In this document: piece by piece, positions 19,120 through 30,137 of the stretch
Layout of the letters: the number at the start of each line of letters is the position of its first letter
How positions within the stretch are numbered: position 1 is the stretch's first letter
Source: Vittaforma corneae ATCC 50505
Taxonomy: Eukaryota > Microsporidia > Nosematidae
NCBI RefSeq assembly: GCF_000231115.1
Contig: NW_006889835.1
Span: forward strand, 185,459 to 249,458
Direction of reading: 5' to 3'
DNA length: 64,000 nt
Made by a program: the position numbers and the translations under genes
Notes under the pieces: model-generated
Database searches by the model: none
What the model saw: only the letters and a program-made list of their open reading frames with translations
What the model was told of the DNA's origin: nothing

Positions 19120-20331
19120 TTAATTCGACTTCTCTTCAAAACACTCGTTTTCAATAAAATCTAAAAATCGTCTAGCATACTCTTCTGGATTTTTCGATGA
19201 TTTGCTGCCTATACAGCAGAATATCTGCAAAATGCTCTCAATTCTTTTTGAAATAGTATATTCTGTTAAAACATCGACAATTCCAACACTAAAGCTCATC
19301 CTCTGGCCTTCTAATTTTGCCTGATCATGCACTTTTAAGCTTTCTAACACTCTTCCATCTTCATCGTAAAGCATAAATTCCGAATTACAACATGAGCCAA
19401 TGCTTATAACGAGGGAGTAGTCCATAAGGTTCAGGGATTTCAAAAACTCCACATCCCTTCTAATAGCATTGGTAATACACTTTCTATCCTCAACAACTAA
19501 TTTTTTATCTACCCATTGGTCCTCAATACCGATACCAATGCACTTTCTGTTTAAATTTTTGCCTTTTAAGTCAAAAATTTGACCTGCGATTCCCCTGAAA
19601 ACATTGTCCATTACAACAAAGCTAAACTTCGGAGTGGAGTAGATCCCTGCAATTTTAGACACAAAGGTGTCGGGAAAGAGCGAGTAGTACTTGCAGAAAT
19701 TCTCCATGTGCTGCAAAACACATTTTAGTTCGCTTTCTCTAACTACTTTTACTGCATATTTAAAATTAGATGAGTAGAAAATGAGAGACCCAGTTTTTCC
19801 CTTTATTTTCACGTTGTAAATAAAAGACTTTGAAGATCCAAAGTCTAGTGGAGCATTTAGGAACAGTCGTGGATAGAAAGACTTACAAGGCAGGTTATAC
19901 ACATTGATTTCTTCAACATCCTTGATTTTAGAAACTGTATCGGATTTGAGCTTTGACTTGAAGTATGAATTGAATTCATGCAGAACCATGAGTGCTAGAT
20001 TGACGTTTTCCAGTATTTTGTCATCTATTGAGCAAGCATTTGTACTTGTAAACTCTGTATTGTTGCTGTTAATGTCAATGTCGATAGTAACGTTTTTGTT
20101 CCTTAAACCACAGTCACTATTCTTCTTTACATTATTGCAGCCATTAGAATGGATAGCACTATGATATTTTTGACTTTTTATGTTTTTGTCTGCTACTTTG
20201 GAAGAGTCTTCTTCTACTTTCAATGTGCAATTTCCAATGGCTTCCACAATATTTTTTGGCAGATTTACTGCAAATGTTCTCTTTCTCAAATCTTGAATCA
20301 CTGTAAAAACCCTTGGCCTTCTTGCTCTCAT
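19120..20331 (-). CDS. Phosphatidylinositol phosphate kinase
   Basis: Lipid kinase of the PIPK family, which makes PI(4,5)P2 or PI(3,5)P2 at membranes, 403 aa. Family landmarks in order: GKTGSLIFYSSNFKYAVKVV (glycine-rich loop and ATP-binding Lys), FPDTFVSKIAG, FVVMDNVFR, IFDLKG, DVEFLKSLNLMDYSLVISI (catalytic Asp), SVGIVDVLTEYTISKRIES, and PEEYARRFLDFI. There is no FYVE or chaperonin-like region, so it is only a kinase core. Mss4-type (PI4P 5-kinase) is more likely from size, but a stripped Fab1 catalytic domain cannot be excluded. A poorly conserved Asn/Asp-rich insert occupies about residues 60-110. The ATG at 20331 is chosen over the GTG just before it. Confidence 0.88.
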   Translation of the reverse strand: MRARRPRVFTVIQDLRKRTFAVNLPKNIVEAIGNCTLKVEEDSSKVADKNIKSQKYHSAIHSNGCNNVKKNSDCGLRNKNVTIDIDINSNNTEFTSTNACSIDDKILENVNLALMVLHEFNSYFKSKLKSDTVSKIKDVEEINVYNLPCKSFYPRLFLNAPLDFGSSKSFIYNVKIKGKTGSLIFYSSNFKYAVKVVRESELKCVLQHMENFCKYYSLFPDTFVSKIAGIYSTPKFSFVVMDNVFRGIAGQIFDLKGKNLNRKCIGIGIEDQWVDKKLVVEDRKCITNAIRRDVEFLKSLNLMDYSLVISIGSCCNSEFMLYDEDGRVLESLKVHDQAKLEGQRMSFSVGIVDVLTEYTISKRIESILQIFCCIGSKSSKNPEEYARRFLDFIENECFEEKSN

Positions 20332-20574
20332 CACGGAGGAGAATGGGGATTTATTAGTTTGTATACAAAAAGAAAAATAAAAGAGACCGATTAGGCTGAA
20401 GGATTAGATGCATGTTGCATGATGCAAAAAACCCAAGCAAATAATATTGAATTTTATGCCAATATCCTTTCCGATTTGATATTAAATGAATTAAAGTAGT
20501 TGGATAGAATTTCAGAGGGTTATGAATGAACTCGCGCACATATTTGGATTTTTGGTAATTTTTGGAACTTCCCC

Positions 20575-20927
20575 ATGGCAGTTACTTTTAAAGCAATCCA
20601 AGAGCCACTGTGCAAAGAGATCAAAATACTGGATAGTCTGATTTACAGAAGTAAAAACCAACACAAATCTTCAGCTATGTAAGAAAAATGATATATCTTA
20701 AAAGATTGTTAAGGATTCAGAAGCTGTCACGCCATGACAAAGTAAAGATAACAAACTGTGCAAAGAACCTGTACATTGCAGCCAGTTCAAATCTATCGAT
20801 GGGATTTTTTATACCATTGTGTCTCTGTGTGCTGGGCATAAGTGCAAGAATATTCTACCTGATAGACAAATGTGAGATGGAATCCGAGAAGAGCCCAATC
20901 GATGACATTTTTGCAGAGCTAGAATAA
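20575..20927 (+). CDS. RMP1: RNase MRP subunit Rmp1-like (NEPRO-type) protein, frame broken once
   Basis: A two-part gene of about 117 aa in total. The first part starts at CCCC-ATG (20575) and contains the Rmp1/NEPRO hallmark LIYRSKNQHK. The second (20688-20927) continues YLKRLLRIQKL and ends with SMGFFIPLCLCVLGISARI, which matches the family pattern of a polar helix then a hydrophobic ARxx helix. Rmp1 is a helical subunit specific to RNase MRP, which cuts pre-rRNA. The parts are out of frame; a one-base loss in CACAAATC (20664-20670) would explain it. Alternatively a 26-nt GTAAGA...AAAAG stretch at 20679-20704 restores the frame if removed. The hydrophobic segment is more likely a buried helix than a membrane anchor. 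Confidence 0.6.
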
Positions 20928-21085
20928 AGGACAGGGCTCAATGCCAAATACAGAGTCTGAAATAATGGGTGCTTATTAGATAATTGAACAGCCATGGCAT
21001 ATTCTGAAATTGGATAAACCAAAAATAAGCATTATGTCGTATGTACACAAAAGCATTGGTATAATTTAATCATGGACTACTTCTA

Positions 21086-23340
21086 TCATGCATTTCGCTT
21101 GAAAATTACGTCAATCAAATACTTGTTGCTCTTTACCTGGCTGTACATTGCCTTTGTTCCGTTGCGAATCAATTCAGAAAGCCCAGGATATGAAATATTG
21201 TGCCAGTGGACTAACTTCGAGATTAGTCCAATGTATTCTATATTTGTAAAGTCCTGTTTCACATATCCAATCAAATTCTCTAATAATGCCCTAGCATATC
21301 TTGCTGGAATGTATCGTACAAGAAAATCCTTGTCATCGCAGGCATCAGCGACTGTACTTATCAAGTCAAACCTGCCCGACCGGATTGCTGATATCAGGGC
21401 TTTCTGATAATTTTTACTTTCAAGAGACTCCTTTACATACTTTTCTGACACTTCAACGTCAAACTCAAGGGGACTGAATTTGATACTATCTTTATCATAA
21501 ATGCTCAAACCTTCGCTTGAAAGAAGATACATTACATTGTCTTGGACACAGATCTTTCGGGTTTCTATCACTCGTTCCTTATCAAACTTTGTATCCTTCT
21601 CTCTTAATAGCTTTGTTTTATAGTTCTCCCAGTCTTTGTTTCTAGAAACCTTCAAAACTTGAAATAAAAAATTTTTCATCAATGAGCTTTGTGTGCGTTG
21701 TTGAAAATTATGTTCGAAGATCTTGATTAAATTTGAAGAACCTCCACAAAATATAAATTCTGAGTTAAAATCAATCTGTTCTACAGGCTTAGATCTAATA
21801 TACATTTCATTTCTCTTACGTGCCTCAAGCTGGACTGAAAAAGAGTGGCAAAGTTAATATCAAGATCATAGATCAGTATATCCTTAACAGTCGAAACAAC
21901 AACGCTCAGATTTTTGACAGTCATGTTGGTTGGAATATCCTCAATCATCACATTCTCAGTGTGTCCCGAAAATACATTAATTTTTGACAATGTTTTGTCA
22001 AGTTCAATGCAATAAAGATAATTTCTGTAAAATGCTGTTGAAATTATTGGAGATTTGAGATGTATACTTTCAACAAGCTTAGATCTCATAAGATCAATTA
22101 CTTTTATATTTGCTTGCTCCGAAATAAAAAGAAAGCATCCATCATCGCTCATGCAGCTTGAGGATAAAGCGCTTAACGGCTCACTTGAAACCAAAAAGGA
22201 TCTAAAGCAATGCGAATCATTAATATTAAATGAAGAAACATATCCTGTAGTGTATACTGCCGTGCAGATGTTTGTAGACAAATGAGTATACAGAATATCG
22301 CCTTTCGAATTTGGGTCGTAGAGTGTCTTAATGCATAATGTCTCCATGTAGATCCTGATCTTTCTATCGGCACACCCTGCTGCAATCATATTTTTAAGTG
22401 GAGTAATATTCAATATTTTGGGCAAATCAAGTAAAAACACAAACGATTCACTGCGAATGTCATAGCCTCCAATAAAGCTGGGAGTTCTTACGTACAAAGT
22501 ATTTCTTTCCAATGCGAGCTCAATTACTTTATCGTCAAGTTCTCCTCTATAAATCTCTTCAAAATCTTTAAAAATAACGACGACTGTTTTTTTCAATACT
22601 TCTTGCTTGGAAGATTGGGCATTTATTGGCAATATCGATTCTTTAAGGTCTTCTTTTGGTATTATCATATTCTCAAGACACAGTGCTAAAATGTTTTCAA
22701 ACGAAGCAGATGCAACGATATTGGCATCGAATTTCACATTTTTATATTCTATAGACTCTGTATTCAAAAAAGTAATACTTCCGTTTTTACATGTCACAGC
22801 AATGATATGATTGTTTGTGTGTAAGCCAACAGGAATATCATTGAGAGATGCTATGATTTTTGATTTTTTTCTTAAAATATCAAACACACGAACCGTACAG
22901 TCATCTGATGCTGTGACTATTTGTGTGCTATTTAATATTTTGATGAATCTGATGCACCTGTAGTGGCCAATATTCTTTGAATGTAAGCTAAAAAGTGTGA
23001 ATTTGTATTCTTTTGGCATCATCCACACTTCCAGTACATTATCAACACCAATGGCAAAGAAGTCACTGTAGACATCTATGGCCGATGCAGATCGCTTTAA
23101 CGACCCAATAAAAGTCTGGAAATGGTTCAGAACTACCCTATCTTGAGTGCAAAGAATTGAGTAGTCGCCGCATATTCCGAAGCTTCTGATAGTTCCATCA
23201 CAAGAGCTGATTAAATTGTATTTGCTACATTGAATCTTAAAAAGGTGGGTATTTGATGAGAAATACACGCCATTATTTGAAATTAGCCCCTTAGAATCTG
23301 AAGCTGTAGGAATGGCTGTCTTGAATCTAAATCCATTCAT
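21086..23340 (-). CDS. PWP2: U3 snoRNP protein Pwp2/Utp1 (frame broken once)
   Basis: WD40 scaffold of the UTP-B complex in the small-subunit processome, which builds the 18S rRNA particle in the nucleolus. About 751 aa (yeast 923). N-terminal part: a Pwp2-style start (MNGFRFKTAI), FAIGVDNVLEVWMMPKEYKF and VTASDDCTVRVFDI repeats. C-terminal part: FCGGSSNLIKIF, LSSEGLSIYDKD, FSPLEFDVEVSEKYVKESLE and the Utp12 domain (ALISAIRSGRFD, IPARYARALLENL). The frame changes at a run of five T (gene strand; plus 21838-21842); one more T would rejoin the halves. The start at 23340 has CCC immediately upstream; an ATG further upstream at 23427 gives an unlikely hydrophobic leader. Confidence 0.88.
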
Positions 23341-23502
23341 TGGGTAAATTTTTACGGAGGAAAATACCACAAAGAAGATAAGACCTGCAAAATATACATG
23401 GCTTATGAGTATACCATGCCCCTGCATTGGACAGAAACAAGAGATAACTGCATGCTTGTCTGGAATTACAGTGCAAAATCCACTTTTGGACTGAAAACGC
23501 CA

Positions 23503-26500
23503 CTATTTAATTTTAATAACGATGTTCTCCGCAATTATCTTGAAATATCCCATTTCATTTTTATGATTTTTATAGATAATTGAAATGCATTCTGCACAGC
23601 TATTCCTTCTATTTGCTAGTAGCATATTTCTGAACAGATATCCAAGAATCTCATAAAGCGAATTCTGATCGATTGAAAATGCGAATTTTGTGTCTTTTAT
23701 CAGCTCAACTACCCTCTCAAAAAATGCACGCTCTGGTCGACTGATTAACAGCAGCATAAGTTTGAGTTTATTTTCAACATATTCAAAAGAACAGCTTCTA
23801 ATATAGTTAAGATTTCTATCAACCATCAGTTCATCTATATTGGTGCAGGTGCTGAAGACCCGTTCAAAAATCTTAGGCAATGCACCACAATTGACCCGAT
23901 GAACTGAAATGTAGTAGTATGAAAATGTTGGATGGATCCTGAGTAGCAAATCCTCGGTTGCACTACAACTCTCAATGCTTTGTAGAATGAAAATAACATT
24001 TTCATCGTTGATGGACACTGTCTTATGAGATTGATAGTGGCTTTTGATAATTTCAAGTTTTTGAGGTGTTGATATAAGATCAATATAAACTGGATCTTGT
24101 GTATGATTAAAGAGAAGGAATGCCAACTCATTGTTTTCAGCACAGAGTCCATATAAAAGACTCTTGTCAATATTGTTGATGATATCGTCCCTCAAAACAG
24201 GCGTTTTACTCAGAGTATTAAATAATTCAGGACAAAAGTGAGCTTTACAAAACTCAGCAGCTAAATTTACAAGTTTATTGTTATTAACTGCCTCCACATA
24301 TATGAACTCCTTGATTCCTTCATCATTGCAACTCTTTAAATAATCCTCCAAACAGCTAAGATACTTTAGGCATATTTCAGAAATCGTTCCTTTTAAAGCA
24401 TAACAAAATACTTTCACGTCCCTGTACTTGATAAAATCTAAAACATCACAAGCTATATTCTTCAGCTCCCTGTTTGTGTTAAAAACTGCTTCCTTCCAGA
24501 TATCATATGCTTTCTTTTTTACAAGCGAGTGCTGATCGTGTCTGAGTATAAAAATAATGGGCAAATATCTAATTATATCAAGACACTGCAATCTAATTGC
24601 ATGATCAGAGTGTATGCAACAGTCTATGAGGTATTCGTTGATCATTTGTTTGTACTCATCAAACTCTGTGCTGCTCATAATTGACTTCATTGCCTTACAA
24701 GCAATTTGCCTTGTTTCGATTTTTTCATTTCGAAACAGTCTTTTTAATCAACGGGATAAAGACATTTAGATGCTTGGAGAACTCGGCTAACTCACAAGCG
24801 GCTGCAACAAATGCAGGCTCTACAACTATAGAAGACTCCTTATCTCCATGGGCCTTCGCATTGCTAAGAGCATGGCAAATGATTTTGTCATTCAGGGCAG
24901 AGTCTCCTTTCATTTTCAGTATCTCCACGAGATAGTTGCAAATTCTAAGTGAATTTAAGTTTTGTAATAAAACATCAAAATCTTCAAACTGCGTATAAAA
25001 GCAAAACTGCGAGGCCACCTCAAGGGCGTCCAACGTTGAATAATTGTTGCTGACCACAAATAAACTCATGTTGCGAAACACAAGATTAGAAACATGCTTA
25101 ATGTCTTTTTCTTTTATGATATTGATTAATCTTTTGAGAACATTAAAGCACTCAATGGTGTTTTCATCCAAACTCCTTAAAAACAACTGCAAGAGAATGT
25201 TGAGTGAATTAAAGCATAAATAGTTATTGAATTGGATTGATTTGAAAGATTGTAGAAAGGTTTTAAAGTAGCTTCTGTCCAGGAATGTTTGAACTATTTC
25301 AGACAATATATTCTGAACTTCGATTGTCTCAACCCTGATTTGATTAAATTTTACTTTTGACAGTTTGCAGACTGTTGAATTGCTAGAATTAAGTAGCGGA
25401 ATAAGAGCATTGATAAACTTTAGGATGTGTGTTTTTGTGAGCGTTAGTGGATTGATGTAAGTAAGAACTAGCATTCTCTGTGTAGAAGTGCCTGAGGTTA
25501 AAATGTGGAGTATTTTATCGAAAATGATGTAGCAAAGATATCTATTTGATAAATTGTATGACATCACAAATGAAATTTTTTCCAAGGTTCCAAACTCAAC
25601 ATCATTTTCCAAGTTCAACCTTATTCTGTTATCATTACTTGCTTTTGAGACAAAATACTTGCGAAAGACATAGTCTTTCTCACTTAAACTCATAATTTCT
25701 TCTTTAGACAAAGTTTTCAGTATTTGATCAAGTAACCTTTCAAAATTTTCAGCAAAAAGATAAAGAGCATCTTGTTTTAGAATAAAACTGTTGGTGAAGA
25801 GAGACTCGATGATGTTGTTTGGATCAAATTCTATGTTTTCTAAGACTGCGATCCTGAAAAACGGATTTTTGTTCGTAGCTTCTTTCACAAAGCTTGCTCT
25901 AAGAGCGGAGTCAACTGAAAATATTTCATAAATCCAAGCAGAATAACAAAGCGAAGAATGAGTCGTTGAATGATGCGATTTTAACAGCCTGGTGACAAAC
26001 TCCCGACGAAAATCTTTGTTTCTGAGAACATAGATTATTTTAAGTGATTCTGCAAGGCTATCAAAAATCTGTATACTAGAAATATCCAAAATTTTGTCAT
26101 AAATACCAACAATGAGATCGTTGCATGGAGTTAGCCCAGACTTTTGAATAAAGTTCATAATCGGTACAGCATTGCCAGCATCAAGTTGAATGCTGCAGAA
26201 TAGTTTTAGAAAAAATTCGCGATTCCAGTCATCAACTAATTCCAACAACTCTTGTACAGGCTTTGTTCTGTAAAAGATCATCAGCTCATTTTCATATCCA
26301 AAGTTAATATACTTAGTAGCATCTCTAGCAGTAAAATTAAAGTGGCCGGTTAATAAATCCTGAAGAAGCTGGTCTTTTGGATGATAGAAATGCCTAACAA
26401 CTGTTCTGAAAACATCCTCATTTTTTTTTAATATGCCAAAAAGAGTATCATTCAGTAGCTTTGCTTCTTGATAATCTGTCTTATCTGCGAGTTCAGCATC

Positions 26501-27571
26501 TCCTTCAAAACTCTTGATTCTTGCACTGTTAAAGACGATTGTGTCCTCAATAATGGACAGAACAACATCATACACATTCACATATTCGCAAATATCCCTT
26601 ACATTATTATTTATGAAGACATTCAGGATGGCATTATGGCCGATTCTTGTTTGGTAGTGTCTAATCTTCAACAGATTGCTGTAAATTTGATTCTTCTTAT
26701 CAAAAGCATTGAAAAACACAAATTCAGAGTTATCTTTGGGCTTTGTCTTACAGCATGCATTCAATTTTCTTGCTATGCCTAATTGCCTATAGAAATATTC
26801 AAAATCATCTCTGTTGGCATACTCCTTCATTTCAATAATAAACTTTTTACTCATATTGTCATTGAATATGGCTTTTCTAAATATCTTAAATTGCAGAAAA
26901 TAGTCAAATGCACGATTATCAAATGGCAAGTCATGTCTCAACTTCATGACGTCCATGTTTCTGAAAAGCTCATCTATAAATTCAAAGTCATTTTCAAACC
27001 AAGCTTCGACAACATTTGGCTGTAGTTTTGGTGCTAAAAATCCAACAAACTCTTTGATCAATTTAAAATTGCATATATTGCTTTGTAAAAACGCCACCAA
27101 TGTCTTTTTTGAGATTCTACAAACACAGTATTTCAAAAAAGATCTATCGGTTGCTTCACAATATAACGTCTCTAAAAGCAACATAAGATTATATTCGGTT
27201 TTTAAATTCAAGCATTGCCTTAAAATGACTGAAAGGTAGAATATTTGCATATTCTGATCTTCAAAGCACAGATCTGTGGGCATTAAAGGAATGTACTTTA
27301 AACTTCTCTCAACAACATGCTTTGGCTTATTGTAGCATATTTTTACAAAACCTCTACAGTCGAATTGGTCTTGCAACACTGGTTTTTCTTTCTTTGAAGC
27401 ATTCATTTCGGATATAATCGAGTTCCTTTCTTCACTTGTAAAATATGACTTGGGTATTTTTATATGCATTGATCTTTTCAATGATTCTAAAGTTGTCTTT
27501 CTTGTTTTTGGATCTGTTATTCTCAAGATTAACTCTGATTTGCTAATTTTTCTGGTTTTCTGCAAAGACAT
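23503..27571 (-). CDS. HEAT-repeat protein, Gcn1-like (frame broken once)
   Basis: A large all-helical repeat protein of about 1350 aa across one break. Repeats of 35-45 residues with hydrophobic helix pairs run its length. The passage SLVKKKAYDIWKEAVFNTN resembles the HEAT region of Gcn1, and RQIACKAMKS resembles its repeats, so I suggest the Gcn1 ribosome-bound adaptor for Gcn2. It is about half the size of yeast Gcn1 (2672 aa), so the name is tentative; other HEAT scaffolds are possible. The frame changes near 24725-24770, where ATTAAAAAGAC has one A too many for the frame; the stop there is TGA. The start is the ATG beginning MSLQKTRKISK, after AAAAATTTTTGTGCC. Confidence 0.5.
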
Positions 27572-27750
27572 GGCACAAAAATTTTTCAATGTTAAAACAT
27601 TATAGGGTGTTAAAGTTTCTGAAATCAATTACTTATAGAAAATATACTTCTGTTATATTTTGACCTGCTATTAATTAAGTACTTGGCAAGCATCACACAT
27701 TTTTATTCAAAAATTTTTAGCATAGAACGAGCTGTGTTTCCAGCCCTTGC

Positions 27751-28647
27751 ATGGCTAAGCTAGAACTAGTTAAAGTCGACACAGACACAGCTAAGATTTA
27801 CAATCCAAAGAACAGTTTTGTGTTTAAGTTAACATTTAACAACCAGGAGTATCTGAATGATGATGTTGAATTTGAGATAATTTACTTTGGAGATGCATAC
27901 TCTGATAATCATGACCAGAAAATATGCCACAATGTGATAGGACCTCTTGAAGCTGGAAAGCTCTACTTTGAGCTGGAGACATCGCCTATTGATCTCACAA
28001 AGATACCTATCAAAACACTTTTTGGTCTTACAACGATTTTGATTGTGGGAAAGTTCAAGGGAGAGCAGTTTATTAGAATAGGATTTGTGGTTGACGTTAG
28101 ATATCCCGGCATAAATTCTGAGAAATTAGTTGATAGTGATGATGTAGCTATTACTGGAGATGTTGAAGACGATGAGGGATATGAGGATGAGGAGATGGCT
28201 GAGGAAGATAGCTCTGATAATGATATCGTTGAAGATGAAGATTCTGAAGATGAGGAAGTCGAAATCATGGACGATGAAGAACTTGATGAGTACGAAGAAG
28301 ATGAGGGATATAATGCAGAGTGTGATGAAAAAGGATCTAGTGCAGATGAGGAGCTGGAAGATGCGCTTGCCGAGGCTATCATGCCTACTAAAAAACGTGA
28401 GTCCATCCCACTAGAAACCCCAATTGTTCCTGGGAAGGATGAGTTTGAGTACAAAGGATTCGCTATGAAGCAAAGCCTGATTGAACTGACACTGCTTGAT
28501 AAGCCTATTATTCATGTTTTTGACATTGACTGGGGCACTAGCAATAAACCCCAGGGTGACATTGCAGAATCTTCCGAAAATGAAGATAATGCAAGTGATT
28601 TCAAAAGAGACTCAGAACAGACTGTCAAAAAGACCAAGACTCAGTAA
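27751..28647 (+). CDS. ASF1: Histone chaperone Asf1 with acidic insertion
   Basis: Histone H3-H4 chaperone for nucleosome assembly and exchange, 298 aa. The immunoglobulin-like core spans residues 1-125: FVFKLTFNNQ, DVEFEIIYFG, DQKICHNVIGPLEAGK, DLTKIPIKTLFGLTTILI, and FIRIGFVVDVRYPG, all matching Asf1. The last core strand, normally close behind (family RFxINW), appears instead at about residue 250-261 (KPIIHVFDIDWG). Between them lies a highly acidic stretch (about 130-217) rich in Asp and Glu. The acidic tail of yeast Asf1 lies C-terminal; here it has been placed within the fold. CCC is 4 nt before the ATG. It is divergent with the Gcn1-like gene across 179 bp. Confidence 0.93.
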   Translation: MAKLELVKVDTDTAKIYNPKNSFVFKLTFNNQEYLNDDVEFEIIYFGDAYSDNHDQKICHNVIGPLEAGKLYFELETSPIDLTKIPIKTLFGLTTILIVGKFKGEQFIRIGFVVDVRYPGINSEKLVDSDDVAITGDVEDDEGYEDEEMAEEDSSDNDIVEDEDSEDEEVEIMDDEELDEYEEDEGYNAECDEKGSSADEELEDALAEAIMPTKKRESIPLETPIVPGKDEFEYKGFAMKQSLIELTLLDKPIIHVFDIDWGTSNKPQGDIAESSENEDNASDFKRDSEQTVKKTKTQ

Positions 28648-28888
28648 ATTACTTTTTAAATTGTTTAAAGCCAGCCGAACTTCTTCTTGCTGTTATTGCT
28701 ATTAATTTGAAAGTCTAAACATTTTCTAGTAGTCTGCTGCGTATCTGCCAACTTAAAAACTTTTATGAATAAACCCCATATCTAGTTGGATACTTTCATA
28801 GTTAAACTTGATAGCAATAGACTGTTATAATACAAGTATATTAATGGTTTATTAGTTTGTCTTTGGGTTATTTACGAACTGTTGTTCT

Positions 28889-29383
28889 CTAAGGTATTTG
28901 ATATGTCCGACAATAACGACTGCAATGCACTTTGAACCTTGTGCAGCATTTTCTTATACGATTTTGATAACCCTGGTCTTTTTTATTTGAACCGCCATTG
29001 CCTTGGCCTGTCGCTTCTTTTCTTTTGCCATTACCGTCCTTTTTTTTTGTGTTTGGGTGTGATTTCTTTTCCTCTTCTTTCTTTGTGTTTTCTGGCATAT
29101 AAGTCTTATTTTTAGGATTTGATTCCTCATCGCTTATTTCGTCTGTTTTCTCTTGAATATCTATGTCTCCTCCTGTTTGACTTTTGACTATTGACTTGGC
29201 CCATTTCCTTTGCTCTTCTGGATCATCGGGGCTTAGGTCACCACCTAACGGATTGGAGGTGTCAGACTCCGAAGACTGGGAGAGGCTTCCTTTTAAATTT
29301 CCATCGAAAATATCATCAAGGTTTTTGAAGGATGGTCTTGTACTAGCAAAAGATGCAAGCATCAGTAATAATGCCAAAATCAT
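28889..29383 (-). CDS. Secreted lysine-rich protein with Cys-rich end
   Basis: 164 aa, no family known. The N-terminus MILALLLMLASFASTRP is a clear signal peptide with cleavage near residue 15. The body is hydrophilic: Ser/Asp/Gly-rich, then a long Lys/Glu-rich section with basic clusters (NTKKKDGNGKRKE). The last 25 residues hold CC, C and C (KCCTRFKVHCSRYC), which could pair as disulphides. Basic clusters of this kind can act as nuclear localisation signals, so a host-targeted role is possible but unproven. The start is the ATG at 29383; the frame extends upstream but only from a TTG codon. Confidence 0.62.
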   Translation of the reverse strand: MILALLLMLASFASTRPSFKNLDDIFDGNLKGSLSQSSESDTSNPLGGDLSPDDPEEQRKWAKSIVKSQTGGDIDIQEKTDEISDEESNPKNKTYMPENTKKEEEKKSHPNTKKKDGNGKRKEATGQGNGGSNKKDQGYQNRIRKCCTRFKVHCSRYCRTYQIP

Positions 29384-29675
29384 TTGTTTGTGTATTTTTT
29401 GTTCGTTTATAGATCGTTTCAAACTAGAAACAAATATGTGCGATTAATGACTTGGCATTGGGCGTTCTGCAATGTACAGAATACGCAAGATCAAGCTAGT
29501 GTTGCATTTGAAATTTAAATTGGCCAAAAATCTAAAATAGCTATTGGAGCTGGTATTTAATATATTAAGGTAGTATTCAGCTACGGGGTTTCCACCAGCT
29601 GCTTATTTTCAAAATGGTTTATACTACTGTAAGGGCTATCTGTCTTCAGCTAACATCAATCAATTCTTCTCACCC

Positions 29676-29864
29676 ATGATCGAAGATGAGTTCCCATTCA
29701 AATTGCCAGACTTGGATTTGAATTTCAAGGACATTGATGTTATGGAATTCGATAAGAACACTGTCGACAAAATCAATGAATACTTGGACAATGACCTACG
29801 GGAGCAGGATCTTTTCATAAGAAGACTTCTTGAGCTTGAGAGAAAACTTGATGCTGTCATTTAA
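29676..29864 (+). CDS. Small acidic helical protein
   Basis: 62 aa; CCC lies directly before the ATG, which supports a real gene. It is acidic in the first half (PFKLPDLDLNFKDIDVM) with a C-terminal amphipathic helix (REQDLFIRRLLELERKL) suited to coiled-coil pairing. It resembles small subunits of nuclear complexes, but no family can be named. Confidence 0.55.
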   Translation: MIEDEFPFKLPDLDLNFKDIDVMEFDKNTVDKINEYLDNDLREQDLFIRRLLELERKLDAVI

Positions 29865-30005
29865 AAGAACAAAATGTGAATTAAAAGATGATAAGCTGCA
29901 AGCCCGTTCTTACAATAAAATACATGCAACACTTTAAAAGTATAGTGTATATTTAAATGGCGCATTTTGATTGATATTAAAAGACATAATGATTTAGGTA
30001 ACGAG

Positions 30006-30137
30006 GACATATCAGCAATGGGGAAGCTTTAGGTGCAAACGTGCGAGAGGCCATGTTAGAGAATGCGCTTGTTATGAGTGAAACCTTAAGACAAAGCAGT
30101 CAGCTACAAGATAATGGTCAGTTTATTATTTATTTTT
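30006..30137 (+). other. Protein-like open stretch, possibly a broken gene remnant
   Basis: Between the small acidic gene and the Ima1-like gene, two overlapping frames give composition unlike random A+T-rich DNA: GNEDISAMGK in one, then LGANVREAMLENALVMSETL in another, ending in a stop at about 30137. They would join if one G were added to the run of four at 30020. No ATG with a CCC precedes it in frame and no family is recognised. It may be a decayed gene, an error-broken small gene or chance. Confidence 0.2.

Noticed and set aside
27963..28454. A long serine-rich frame antisense to ASF1
   Set aside because: It is the reverse reading of the Asp/Glu-rich codons of ASF1 and has no features of its own.
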